The position numbers and the translations under genes are program-made. This document shows, one piece after another, positions 55,756 through 64,000 of a DNA stretch of 64,000 nt (its first letter is position 1; each line of letters begins with the position of its first letter). The notes beneath the pieces were generated by a model that saw only the letters and a list, made by a program, of their open reading frames with translations, was not told the origin of the DNA and did no database searches. The stretch comes from Mytilus galloprovincialis (lineage: Eukaryota > Mollusca > Bivalvia > Mytilida > Mytilidae), in NCBI RefSeq assembly GCF_965363235.1, contig NC_134846.1, positions 55,541,121 through 55,605,120 on the forward strand, in the 5' to 3' direction.

Positions 55756-56915
55756 ATAAGCCCGTCGTCTTTTAGACGGGACGTATTATGGTATACCGTT
55801 GTCCGTCCGTCCGTCCGTCGTCCACACTTCGGACAATAACTCAAAAACACTTTCACCAATTTCCATGAAACTTAAGTGAATTGTTTATATCTATTGACGT
55901 AAGCTCCCTTTCGTTTTTTTTTTAATTTCAGATTTTAAGTTTTGGATTTATGGGGCTTTCTTCATAAAAAAGGGGGGATTTTCAACACTTCGGACAATAA
56001 CTCAAAAAGGCTTTCACCAATGTCCATGAAACTTTGGTGAATTGTTTATATCTATTGATGTAAGCTCCCTTTCAATTTTTATAAATTTCAGATTTTAAGT
56101 TTTGGATTTATGGGGCTTTATTCATAGAAAAAGGGGGATTTTCAACACTTCGGACAATAACTCAATAAGGCTTTCACCAATGTCCATGAAACTTTGGTGA
56201 ATTGTTTATATCTATTGATGTAAGCTCCCTTTCAATATTTATAAATTTCAGATTTTAAGTTTTGGATTTATGGGGCTTTATTCATAAAAAAAGGGGGATT
56301 TTCAACACTTCGGACAATAACTCAAAAAGGCTTTCACCAATGTCCATGAAACTTTGGTGAATTGTTTATATCTATTGATGTAAGCTCCCTTTCAATTTTT
56401 ATAAATTTCAGATTTTAAGTTTTGGATTTATGGGGCTTTATTCATAAAAAAAAGGGGGATTTTCAACACTTCGGACAATAACTCAAAAAGGCTTTCACCA
56501 ATGTCCATGAAACTTTGGTGAATTGTTTATATCTATTGATGTAAGCTCCCTTTCAATTTTTATAAATTTCAGATTTTACATTTCCGTGTTATGAATTTTT
56601 ATGCTTAAAAAAGGGGGGATTTTCCAATTTTGGGACAATAACTAACACTTTCACAAAATTTTATGCAACTTTGATAAATTGTTTATATCTATTGACATAA
56701 GCTCCCTTTCCATTTTTATAAATTTTAGATTTTAAGTTTTCTTTAAGTAATGAATTTTTATACTTAAAAAAGGGAGATTTTATGAAACTTTGGTGAATAT
56801 ATTAATGTAACATCCCTTTTGATTTGTATATATATTTCTAGTTATTCATTTAAAGCATAAAAGACAAGTTAAAAGAGCAATGGGCGTATCATGCGCTAAA
56901 GCGCAGCCCTTTATT
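55756..56915 (+). mobile_element. Helentron-like element with 160-bp tandem repeat, copy 2
   Basis: It starts ATAAGCCCGTCGTCTTTTAG and continues GTATACCGTTGTCCGTCCGT. About five 160-bp units follow (TAAGCTCCCT recurs at 56061, 56221, 56381 and 56542), then degenerate ones. It ends TGGGCGTATCATGCGC, TAAAGCGCAGCCCTTTATT. It is in the opposite orientation to 34909-35822, with the same hairpins at both ends. Confidence 0.8.
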
Positions 56916-57176
56916 TTAATTGAACCGTACATGTATATATTAATTATTTAGAGAGAAGCTTAACAATAAACAAAACTAAATTATCAGAAGGACAATTCAT
57001 ACAAATAAGTCCTTGCTGCTTTTAGTTCATGCACAAATATCAGTAATTATTAAAGGAGTTTAAGCTTACTTCAATATAGTCTTAGGTTTAGAAACAGTTG
57101 AACAATTTTTTGATTGTTTTTCTATGTTAACAGTTATTACCTTTAAGACTGAAAGATGACTTTTGAAATTTTACAG

Positions 57177-57314
57177 GTTTCAAAAATATTAAAGAAAAAA
57201 GACCATGATATAACAGATGAAGATAAAGATATTTTGACACAATCTCCAGAAATAACTAATAGATTGGTTAAATTAAAAGAAAGGAGAGGAGCATTAAAAC
57301 AAAGAGTATTAGAG
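57177..57314 (+). CDS. SIRT7: SIRT7 exon 2
   Basis: A 138-nt phase-0 exon after TTTTACAG. It encodes residues 50-95, a charged helix (VSKILKKKDHDITDEDKDIL, then RLVKLKERRGALKQRVLE). It corresponds to the SIRT7 N-terminal arginine/lysine-rich helix that precedes the catalytic core. The donor is GTAGTG. Confidence 0.85.
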
Positions 57315-58532
57315 GTAGTGGTATAATATGTATATACATAGCTTTTATTGTATATTTTTTCCCTTGTGCAAGAGAGTTTTGGAATAAAAATAATATTTAT
57401 TATAAAAGAAAAAAGAATGATGTTTGCCATAATAATAGGGGAAAAAAAAACAGAGGAAAAGCAATATGTCACCAACATTTTTGATTGGTTGACATAATAC
57501 AATATGATATAAAAATAAGAAGATGTGGTATGATTCAAATGAAACCATTCTCTATAAGACAACAAATCACAAAAAAATTACAACTATAGGTCATCAACAA
57601 TGAGTAAATCCTATACAGCATAATCAGCAATAAAAGGCCACTAGATGACTAACAGCCTGATTTATTAGGATTGGCCAAGATGTCTATACAAGATGTAATT
57701 ACTCAAAATCATGATGTTATTGGCAATGTGCAAAGGAATAGGTCCGGTAAGTGGTCATTTCATTTGATTCAATTAGTTTAGGGGAAAGATTTTAACTATT
57801 TTATTCATTTAAAATGATCCGATTCAATCTCAATTATGAAAAATCTACCAAATATTGCGAATATGTCAATTTTCAAATGGTTTTTGTCAAAAATGAAAGT
57901 GGCAGCATCTGTGTTCATCCTCAACCTTTATATATGTTATGTATTATCATCAAATACAACTTACATTTCAATATTAAGGATGAACACGAATGCGGCCACT
58001 TACGTTTTTCATGAAAACTGTCTAAAAAGTAACTAAAATGCTAGAATTGTGAAGATTTCAGTAATTTAGCATGACTTGATGGTGCTAGTACCCGATATAT
58101 GTGCATTGTATTTTCAAAAACAGCCTATATTTATGTAGCAGAAGCATTTTACTGTCCAGTAAATAACTACAAGATTACGTTTTAACAATTTTGTAAAACT
58201 GCTATATTTTGGGGCCAAAAAGGGGTCTTACTGGACCTACCCCTTTGCTGTGCAAATGGAAAGACACCTTGTTCTTATATTTATGAAGTGTCCATCTGAC
58301 CAAATATTGCAGGAATTTCTGAAATTCCATAATATTATTTACCTGACTAGAAATTTAAGAAATGATTTAAATTACTGATGACTAAATTGAAACATAAATT
58401 AAACTAGTCTGTACATAGTTTACATTTTTTATGCCCCAACCAGATGTGTTTTGTTTGTGGTGTGTGTGTTTTATATTTTATATTACAATGTATCTCTGTC
58501 TATGTACTTAATTGTATAAAATCTTGTTCTAG
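57315..58532 (+). other. SIRT7 intron 2
   Basis: It contains a diverged mussel-type repeat at about 57513-57660 (AAGAAGATGTGGTATGATTC, CAACTATAGGTCATCAAC). Open frames around 57814-58036 show no motif. Confidence 0.6.
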
Positions 58533-58637
58533 ATTGAAGATCCTGCTGAGGAACTTGAGTTGAAATGTGAAGAACTAGCTGAAGCTATAAGACATTCCAA
58601 TAAAGTAGTCGTATATACAGGTGCTGGGATTAGTACG
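58533..58637 (+). CDS. SIRT7: SIRT7 exon 3
   Basis: Residues 96-130. It ends with VVVYTGAGIST, the GAGIS Rossmann motif that binds NAD (residues 125-129). The acceptor is TTCTAG and the donor GTAAGT. Phase 0 at both ends. Confidence 0.93.
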
Positions 58638-58788
58638 GTAAGTTTCTTTCCATGATCCTAGTATTAACACACACTCATATTTAACTAGCTTTCTGTCTCA
58701 GTCTCTGTGTAGATAATTACGTTAAAAAATTCAGAGCTCTGTGTTGATGCTAGAGAACAAGCGTTTCTAAAGAGACAAAATGGTATTT

Positions 58789-58892
58789 AGTTCAAACAGA
58801 AAAAATATATTTTTAAAATGAAAAAAGTTTTGAAACAGTCAGTTCAAACAGAAAAAATATATTTTTAAAATGAAAAAAGTTTTGAAACAGCC
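58789..58892 (+). repeat. 52-bp tandem duplication in SIRT7 intron 3
   Basis: Two copies of a unit beginning AGTTCAAACAGAAAAAATAT differ only near the end (cagtc against cagcc). Recent, with no evident function. Confidence 0.9.
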
Positions 58893-59066
58893 AGCTTCAC
58901 CACACAGATTGATCATCATGTAAAAGGACCTTTTAATTATCTAATCACAGTCTGAAGTGTCGCATGCTGTACATTTCTTGTGTATGAATTTCTGAATTAA
59001 CCCGAAAGTGTTTAATGTACAACACATAAACACAATTTTTCATGAATATAATTATGTTTTCTACAG

Positions 59067-59137
59067 GCAGCCTCTATACCAGATTACAGGGGACCAAATG
59101 GAGTTTGGACACTGCTACAAAAGGGACAACAACCCAA
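59067..59137 (+). CDS. SIRT7: SIRT7 exon 4
   Basis: It encodes AASIPDYRGPNGVWTLLQKG, with the conserved DYRGPNG loop at residues 136-142. The acceptor is TTCTACAG and the donor GTAGGT. It ends in phase 2 and the split codon is Lys. Confidence 0.93.
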
Positions 59138-59767
59138 GTAGGTTTTCTAAAAGCTCACATTATTCAATTTTCATCATCTTCCATTTCTTGCAGTTCAAAT
59201 TTCAGCACCATCAATAAACAGCAAAACTACTGAACTCACTACAGCTTCTAATGTTTTTAAGATTCACAAAAGCCTAGATAAATTTTTGGAAAGGGGAGAT
59301 AACTGTAATCAACAAAAACAATGTTAATCACTTCCCTCAGAATGACTCTTCATGTCAGATGCCATTTCAAATTTGTAAAAGAAAACAAACTTTCTGTAAA
59401 TCAAAAATACATCAAGTTTGAAGTTAAAATATATAGGGGAATCATACACATTAAATTTGTTTGTATCATCCATTCCATCATTGTAAAACACTTTTTATAG
59501 AAGGCACTGGACACCTTTTAATTTTAAGATTTGATAAATACAATATTAAAGGATCATGAAACTTTATCATGAAGATGTGGATACACCAAATTGAAACTTC
59601 TTACACATACATGTATATACTCTGAGCAAGCTTTTTATTAGATGTATGTCAAATTAGAATTTGACCAAGAATTTATTGTTCAATGATCATGGAAATGTGA
59701 TAGTGTGAGCTGAACATTGTGTCCAAAGAAAATACATTTTTGTTTCACCCATTATTAAATATTACAG

Positions 59768-59840
59768 AGCTCAAGATTTATGTGATGCCAAGCCTACATT
59801 GACACATATGAGCATCAAGAAGTTACAAGATGAAGGACAT
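59768..59840 (+). CDS. SIRT7: SIRT7 exon 5
   Basis: It encodes AQDLCDAKPTLTHMSIKKLQ and DEGH, matching the human segment EAEPTLTHMSITRL. The acceptor is ATTACAG and the donor GTAAGT. Phase 0 at its end. Confidence 0.92.
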
Positions 59841-60480
59841 GTAAGTATAAAATGAGGTTTGTTTATAAAGTAGCTGACAGATTTTTATTAGGTAAAGATT
59901 GCATGAAATGCAATCAAAATCTTATGGGACTGACTTGATATCTAAATCTTACAAGACTTATCACTACCTTTCTTAATACACAAAATATAGTGCATTGATC
60001 ATAACATTCTATACATCCTATCCATGAACATTTCCAGAATTTTTTCCATGTAATATATGCTCAGATATTCAAGGCACAAAATGATGTTACACTTGTCAAG
60101 AAAATTACTTAATTTTTGCAAGGTGCATGAATCTAATATTTGCTCTAGAATTATAAATGATGTCATTGTTAAAGTCATCCAAATTTAAAAATTGGAGTTA
60201 TCTTCCTTTGTCTAGAATTGCTGTTAAATCAACTACAACCAATGTAATATTTGATTGTACTTCCCACTGATAAAATTGAAGCAATCTTTACCGTTCAGTG
60301 CTTACAAGTTCTTTTGATTCTTTTATTCAACAAAGTCAATGTTATTATTTATTTGTTGTTAAGTGTCCAGTGGAAAATATGATCCATTTTCAGGAGGACA
60401 TCAACTTGAAGTCTCAAGTAAAAGAAACTTTATAGGTTCATTGTCAAGTTATTTAACCAATAAGATATCTCTAATTCCAG
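59841..60480 (+). other. SIRT7 intron 5
   Basis: AT-rich. No repeat or exon recognised. Confidence 0.7.
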
Positions 60481-60579
60481 GTATCACATGTTGTATCTCA
60501 GAACTGTGATGGTTTACACATGAGAAGTGGTCTTAACAGAAGAAAATTATCAGAAATCCATGGCAATATGTACATAGAG
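60481..60579 (+). CDS. SIRT7: SIRT7 exon 6
   Basis: It encodes [20 protein letters not shown] and [18 protein letters not shown] (residues 185-189) contacts NAD. His205, in EIHGN, is the expected catalytic base of sirtuins. The acceptor is TTCCAG and the donor GTAAGT. Confidence 0.94.
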
Positions 60580-61486
60580 GTAAGTTATGTAAACAGGAAA
60601 GAAATTTGGATTCAATAATTTTGCATTGCAATTATTTATAATCTGTATGTCATCTATACACAATTATGCTGTACTGTTGATATTTTATTGAACTGTGCAA
60701 CTAGTTTTACAGGAGTTATGTCCCTTGGATTTAGAAATTCTCTGGAAAATCACACCTTCATTTCGTGTAGCATATTTTTGAAAAAAGATGATATATTTAA
60801 TACTTTAAATTGAGAATTGTTTTTTTTTTAATGTGAATAATGTGACATGGTTATTATCTTTATGATAAGAACTAACATTCTAATATCTGATACATTTATC
60901 TGTATGCAGATTTTCATGAAATCACAAGAATTGATCTTGCATTTTGACCGATTCTTTTAAAATTGCGATAATAAATGCACACATTATATTTAATTTCTGA
61001 ATTTGCAGTAATTTTATCCCACTCCAGGAGTAGGGGCTAGATTGTGTGCACCTTGTTCATCTGTCTGTCCATTCTTCTAACAAATATATCTGTCACACCT
61101 TTTTGAATACTACTGTAACAGAATGACTTATTATTTGGTCATCAGTCTAACATAGATGAGTTATTCATTTGAGTGCATTTCAGATATTTAGAAATCTCTT
61201 CCTATTTGCTGATACTTTGTCAGTATATTGAAAGAACTTTTTCTCCAGTACACGAGTTGTAAGATGTGAGCACATTTTGAAGTAGCACATTAAAAAAATG
61301 TCTTAGATCGTTGGTCTAGTACAATCCAGGATTTATTTTTATGCTCTCTCTTCCTCAATATGCATTTAATTTTCAACTTTCAAACACCATCAGCCATCAT
61401 CATGGTTATCAATCATGTTAAGCATTACCAAACAATCAATCTATATTACTATGTTCATTTAAAAATTCTACTAACTGCCTTTTTAG
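60580..61486 (+). other. SIRT7 intron 6
   Basis: 0.9 kb of AT-rich DNA. No repeat family or exon recognised. Confidence 0.7.
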
Positions 61487-61723
61487 ATTTGTTACAGTTG
61501 CCGGCCACATCAAGAGTACATCCGACTGTTTGACGTGACTGAGAAGACAGGGGTGAGACGTCACCAGACAGACAGGAATTGTCACACCTGTAAACAGCCA
61601 TTGAAGGATACTATAGTACATTTCGGAGAGAAGGGAGGGATGAAATGTCCATACAGGTGGAAAGAGGCTGCAAAAGCTGCTGATAGATGTGATATAATCC
61701 TGTGTTTAGGGTCTAGTCTCAAG
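61487..61723 (+). CDS. SIRT7: SIRT7 exon 7 (zinc ribbon and NAD-binding GSS), shortest reading
   Basis: Residues 212-290. Four cysteines in CYSC (213, 216) and CHTC (243, 246) form the zinc-binding module. TIVHFGEKG is the conserved strand after it. ILCLGSSLK carries the GSS motif that contacts NAD ribose. The exon is taken to end at the first AAG before GTTGGT, because exon 8 continues ILKKY exactly as human SSLKVLKKY does. Three further copies of this end follow in tandem to 61876, each in frame and each with the same donor, so the true 3' boundary is uncertain. Confidence 0.85.
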
Positions 61724-61885
61724 GTTGGTTCTGATAGATGTGATATAATCCTGTGTTTAGGATCTAGTCTCAAGGTTGGTTCTGATAGATGTGATATAAT
61801 CCTGTGTTTAGGATCTAGTCTCAAGGTTGGTTCTGATAGATGTGATATAATCCTGTGTTTAGGATCTAGTCTCAAGGTTGGTTCT
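61682..61885 (+). repeat. Four-fold 51-bp in-frame tandem repeat spanning the SIRT7 exon 7 donor
   Basis: Each 17-codon unit reads DRCDIILCLGSSLKVGS. Units start at 61682, 61733, 61784 and 61835. Copies 2-4 look identical and copy 1 differs by one silent base (GGG against GGA). Every unit contains CTCAAG|GTTGGT, the candidate splice donor. A truncated fifth start follows at 61886. Confidence 0.95.
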
Positions 61886-61910
61886 GATATAATGCTGTAT
61901 TCGTGGATGA

Positions 61911-62000
61911 TATGAAAATAAGAAAATGTGGTATGATTGCCAATCAGACAACATATGAAAATTATCAACTATAGGTCAAAGTTTTATCTTCAGCAATGAA
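61911..62000 (+). repeat. Dispersed mussel-type repeat, partial
   Basis: It contains AAGAAAATGTGGTATGATTG, CCAATCAGACAAC and CAACTATAGGTCAAAG, and lies directly downstream of the 51-bp array. Confidence 0.65.
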
Positions 62001-62162
62001 CAAAACTCACATCTTATGTCTTGGTCCTTAGTGTGAAGTAAATTTTTATAATACTGATAATACTTTCTCAAGAATATTAGTTGAACTTGTAGTTTTGATT
62101 TTAAAAGTATACACCATATATTGAAATCTTTTCTTAATAAGTCTATATTGTCTGTTTTTTAG

Positions 62163-62283
62163 ATACTGAAAAAATACTCATGTTTGTGGTGTATGGACAG
62201 AAACAAGAAGAATAGACCACAATTGTATATAATAAACTTACAGTGGACACCAAGAGATGATGCTGCTACTACAAAAATCAATG
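62163..62283 (+). CDS. SIRT7: SIRT7 exon 8
   Basis: It encodes ILKKYSCLWCMDRNKKNRPQ, then LYIINLQWTPRDDAATTKIN. It matches the human KKYPRLWC and LYIVNLQWTPKDD segments that form the last Rossmann strands. The acceptor is TTTTTTAG and the donor GTAAAT. Phase 1 at its end. Confidence 0.93.
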
Positions 62284-62992
62284 GTAAATTATAACATACA
62301 GGAACCCCCCCCTTTTTTTTGGCCGATCAATGCATTTGAATGGGAGCATATAGATGGAACCCCCCTTTACTCTGGGTTGGGAACCCCCCCTTTTTAAAAT
62401 GGCTGGATCCGCCACTGACATATGATGGTTGTGGTGTGTGATAGAAGGAAAGGGTTAATGTCCACGATACAAGATCACTTGTAAAAAAAAATACGTAAAA
62501 TCAGACCACTAAAAAACAATATTTTATAATTTAGTCTTAATATGAGTATGATTATGATGTGGATTTTTTATTATTCATGAAATACCAACTTTTGAGGGTA
62601 AAGGTAAACCACAAATTCAATGTATCACAAATTTTCTAATTACTTGTATGCAGACTTTGGATTTGGAACTAACGATATAAAAATTCCATGAACCTGTTTT
62701 ATTTATTGACGTCATAATTATACAGTCAATGCAATTCGACTGCAAATATATATTTTTATAGATAGCTCATTGGTGTATATTATTTCAACTATTATAGAAC
62801 ACAATATTATGTACTATTTTATAATTTTTGACCTGTCATCCAATAAATTTGTCAATCATTCTTGTCAGTTAGAATCATTTCAATTTTACATCTGATTTCC
62901 TTCGAATTTGAATTGTATATATTTATTAAAATTGCAAATCCATTTTGTATATTTATTACATATCTTTTCAATTTGTTCATATTTTATTACAG
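62284..62992 (+). other. SIRT7 intron 8
   Basis: It contains a hAT-type MITE at about 62303-62417. Otherwise AT-rich and unrecognised. Confidence 0.7.
62303..62417. mobile_element. hAT-type MITE in SIRT7 intron 8
   Basis: It contains GGCCGATCAATGCATTTGAA and GGGTTGGGAACCCCCC and ends AATGGCTGGATCCGCCACTG. It matches the 15241-15403 subfamily. Left terminus truncated. Confidence 0.75.
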
Positions 62993-63059
62993 GTCGATGT
63001 GATGATGTAATGAGACAAGTGATGAGGCATCTTGGGTATTCAATACCTGAGTATTTTGA
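62993..63059 (+). CDS. SIRT7: SIRT7 exon 9
   Basis: It encodes RCDDVMRQVMRHLGYSIPEY and F, matching human KCDDVMRLLMAELGLEIPAY. The acceptor is TATTACAG and the donor GTAAGT. Phase 2 at its end. Confidence 0.93.
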
Positions 63060-63741
63060 GTAAGTATCGTTAACTACTTATCACCAAAAAAGTTTATATG
63101 AAACCAATGTCGCTCTAATTTTTGTCCAGGTATGGTTATACTTTTTGGTGTATCAGCTCTTCAATCTTTGAATTAGGGTTTGAATTTTCAAAATATTTAT
63201 GCCTGGAGCATCATTGAAAAGACATTTCTTGATTAAATGCAGGGGCAGTTTCAGCTATATCGTGTTACTGTGGATTCATTATTATTTGTTGGATATCTAT
63301 TTTTCGTAGGTTTTGTGGGTACAGCTGAACCACAAATTTAAATGTTCAACTAATTACAAATTTATATAGGCTTTGTATGCAAATATTGGCAAAACCACAA
63401 AATCAAATATCCATGGAACATACAAGTATTCCTCAATCCACGAAAAATTGATACCCACGAAAATAACTGAATCTACAGTATAAGTAGGTTATACATTGCT
63501 AGATAATTTCACAGTTCTAATGTTCTTCATTTTGTTCCCCTATTATCAAAGCAATGCACTAATAAGAATTAAATGATCTTTCCCTCACAATTACCATATA
63601 AAATAATCATATGACTTTAATACAGTTTTATGTATTTTTGAAATGAGCAATTCAGTTTCCTTTGAGTCTCTAGTTTAAGATTAGCATCAAACAAAAATGA
63701 TTGCTCACAAAAAAATCTAAGAATATAATATTTTCTTGTAG
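63060..63741 (+). other. SIRT7 intron 9
   Basis: AT-rich, with no recognised repeat or exon. The minus-strand open frame at 63670-63927 mainly overlaps exon 10 and is a shadow. Confidence 0.7.
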
Positions 63742-64000
63742 GGAAGAAGACCCATTATTTTCTCTAGCAACACCACTCCATGAAGAAGAAAATGACACTA
63801 CAAGTAAAAAGATTCTGCTAAAACCAGACATTGAGGATATAACTAGACATAGAAATTCAGTGGATGCAAATCGTAGAAATTCAACAGAATCTGAAAGAAA
63901 TAAAAATTTAGCAAGATTAAGTAACACAGCTTTGACTGATATGAAAACACTTCCTTCAACATCTGTAGCAGGAAGCTCAACAAACTATTCTGTGGGAATA
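63742..64000 (+). CDS. SIRT7: SIRT7 exon 10 (partial, runs off the window)
   Basis: It encodes EEDPLFSLATPLHEEENDTT, then a Ser/Asn/Arg-rich tail (RHRNSVDANRRNSTESERN and onward) with no stop before 64000. DPLFSLATPL matches human DPIFSLATPL. At the window end the protein has reached about 438 residues, already longer than the 400-residue human protein. The C-terminal tail is therefore extended and low in complexity. The end of the gene is outside the window. Confidence 0.9.

Larger units (their letters stand above)
50776..57176 (+). other. SIRT7 intron 1
   Basis: 6.4 kb without coding exons. In order it holds a fold-back element (50999-53290) with a nested hAT-type element (51738-53080), a tandem array (53749-55025) containing two MITE copies, and a Helentron-like element (55756-56915). 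Confidence 0.8.

Noticed and set aside
61582-61968. 128-codon minus-strand frame with a repeated SEPTLRLDPKHRIIS motif
   Set aside because: It is the antisense shadow of the 51-bp SIRT7 repeat. The plus strand carries the conserved sirtuin sequence.

Overview
The window looks like nuclear DNA of a bivalve mollusc, most likely a Mytilus-type mussel. This is an inference from five things: a very AT-rich background, spliced genes with short exons, a secreted C1q-domain gene, a dense load of non-autonomous DNA transposons with Helentron-like tandem-repeat elements, and interspersed repeats of a style I associate with mussels.

Four host gene loci are supported. (1) At 1-8313, minus strand, are the first two coding exons of a NudE/NDE1-NDEL1 dynein-LIS1 adaptor; the rest lies left of the window. 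(2) At 20884-23791 and 45881-48361, both minus strand, are two three-exon paralogues of 3-mercaptopyruvate sulfurtransferase (MPST) with matching exon structure and the CGSG catalytic loop. (3) At 41554-42459, plus strand, is a secreted coiled-coil plus C1q-domain gene. Its last strand is cut off by a young 2.39 kb LTR element, and the missing end lies beyond the element at 44749-44840. (4) At 50629 to the window end, plus strand, are ten coding exons of SIRT7, with the CDS continuing past 64000.

MPST copy 2 and SIRT7 stand head to head about 2.2 kb apart. The block holding MPST, its 5' flank and the SIRT7 upstream region was duplicated: 20.4-37.45 kb corresponds in pieces to 45.5-50.6 kb. 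The left copy stops just before the SIRT7 coding start and has been swollen by transposons.

The rest is intron or intergenic DNA filled with mobile elements. These include a Tc1-like element with its catalytic core deleted, hAT-type elements with CAG...CTG ends and 5- or 6-bp target duplications (one keeps a hAT dimerisation region), and a 3.0 kb element with long inverted termini. There are also Helentron-like elements with terminal hairpins, one built on a 160-bp tandem repeat, tRNA-derived SINE copies, fold-back palindromes, and two tiny (24 and 36 bp) palindromic insertions with 7-bp target duplications. SIRT7 exon 7 ends in a four-fold 51-bp in-frame tandem repeat that copies its splice donor.
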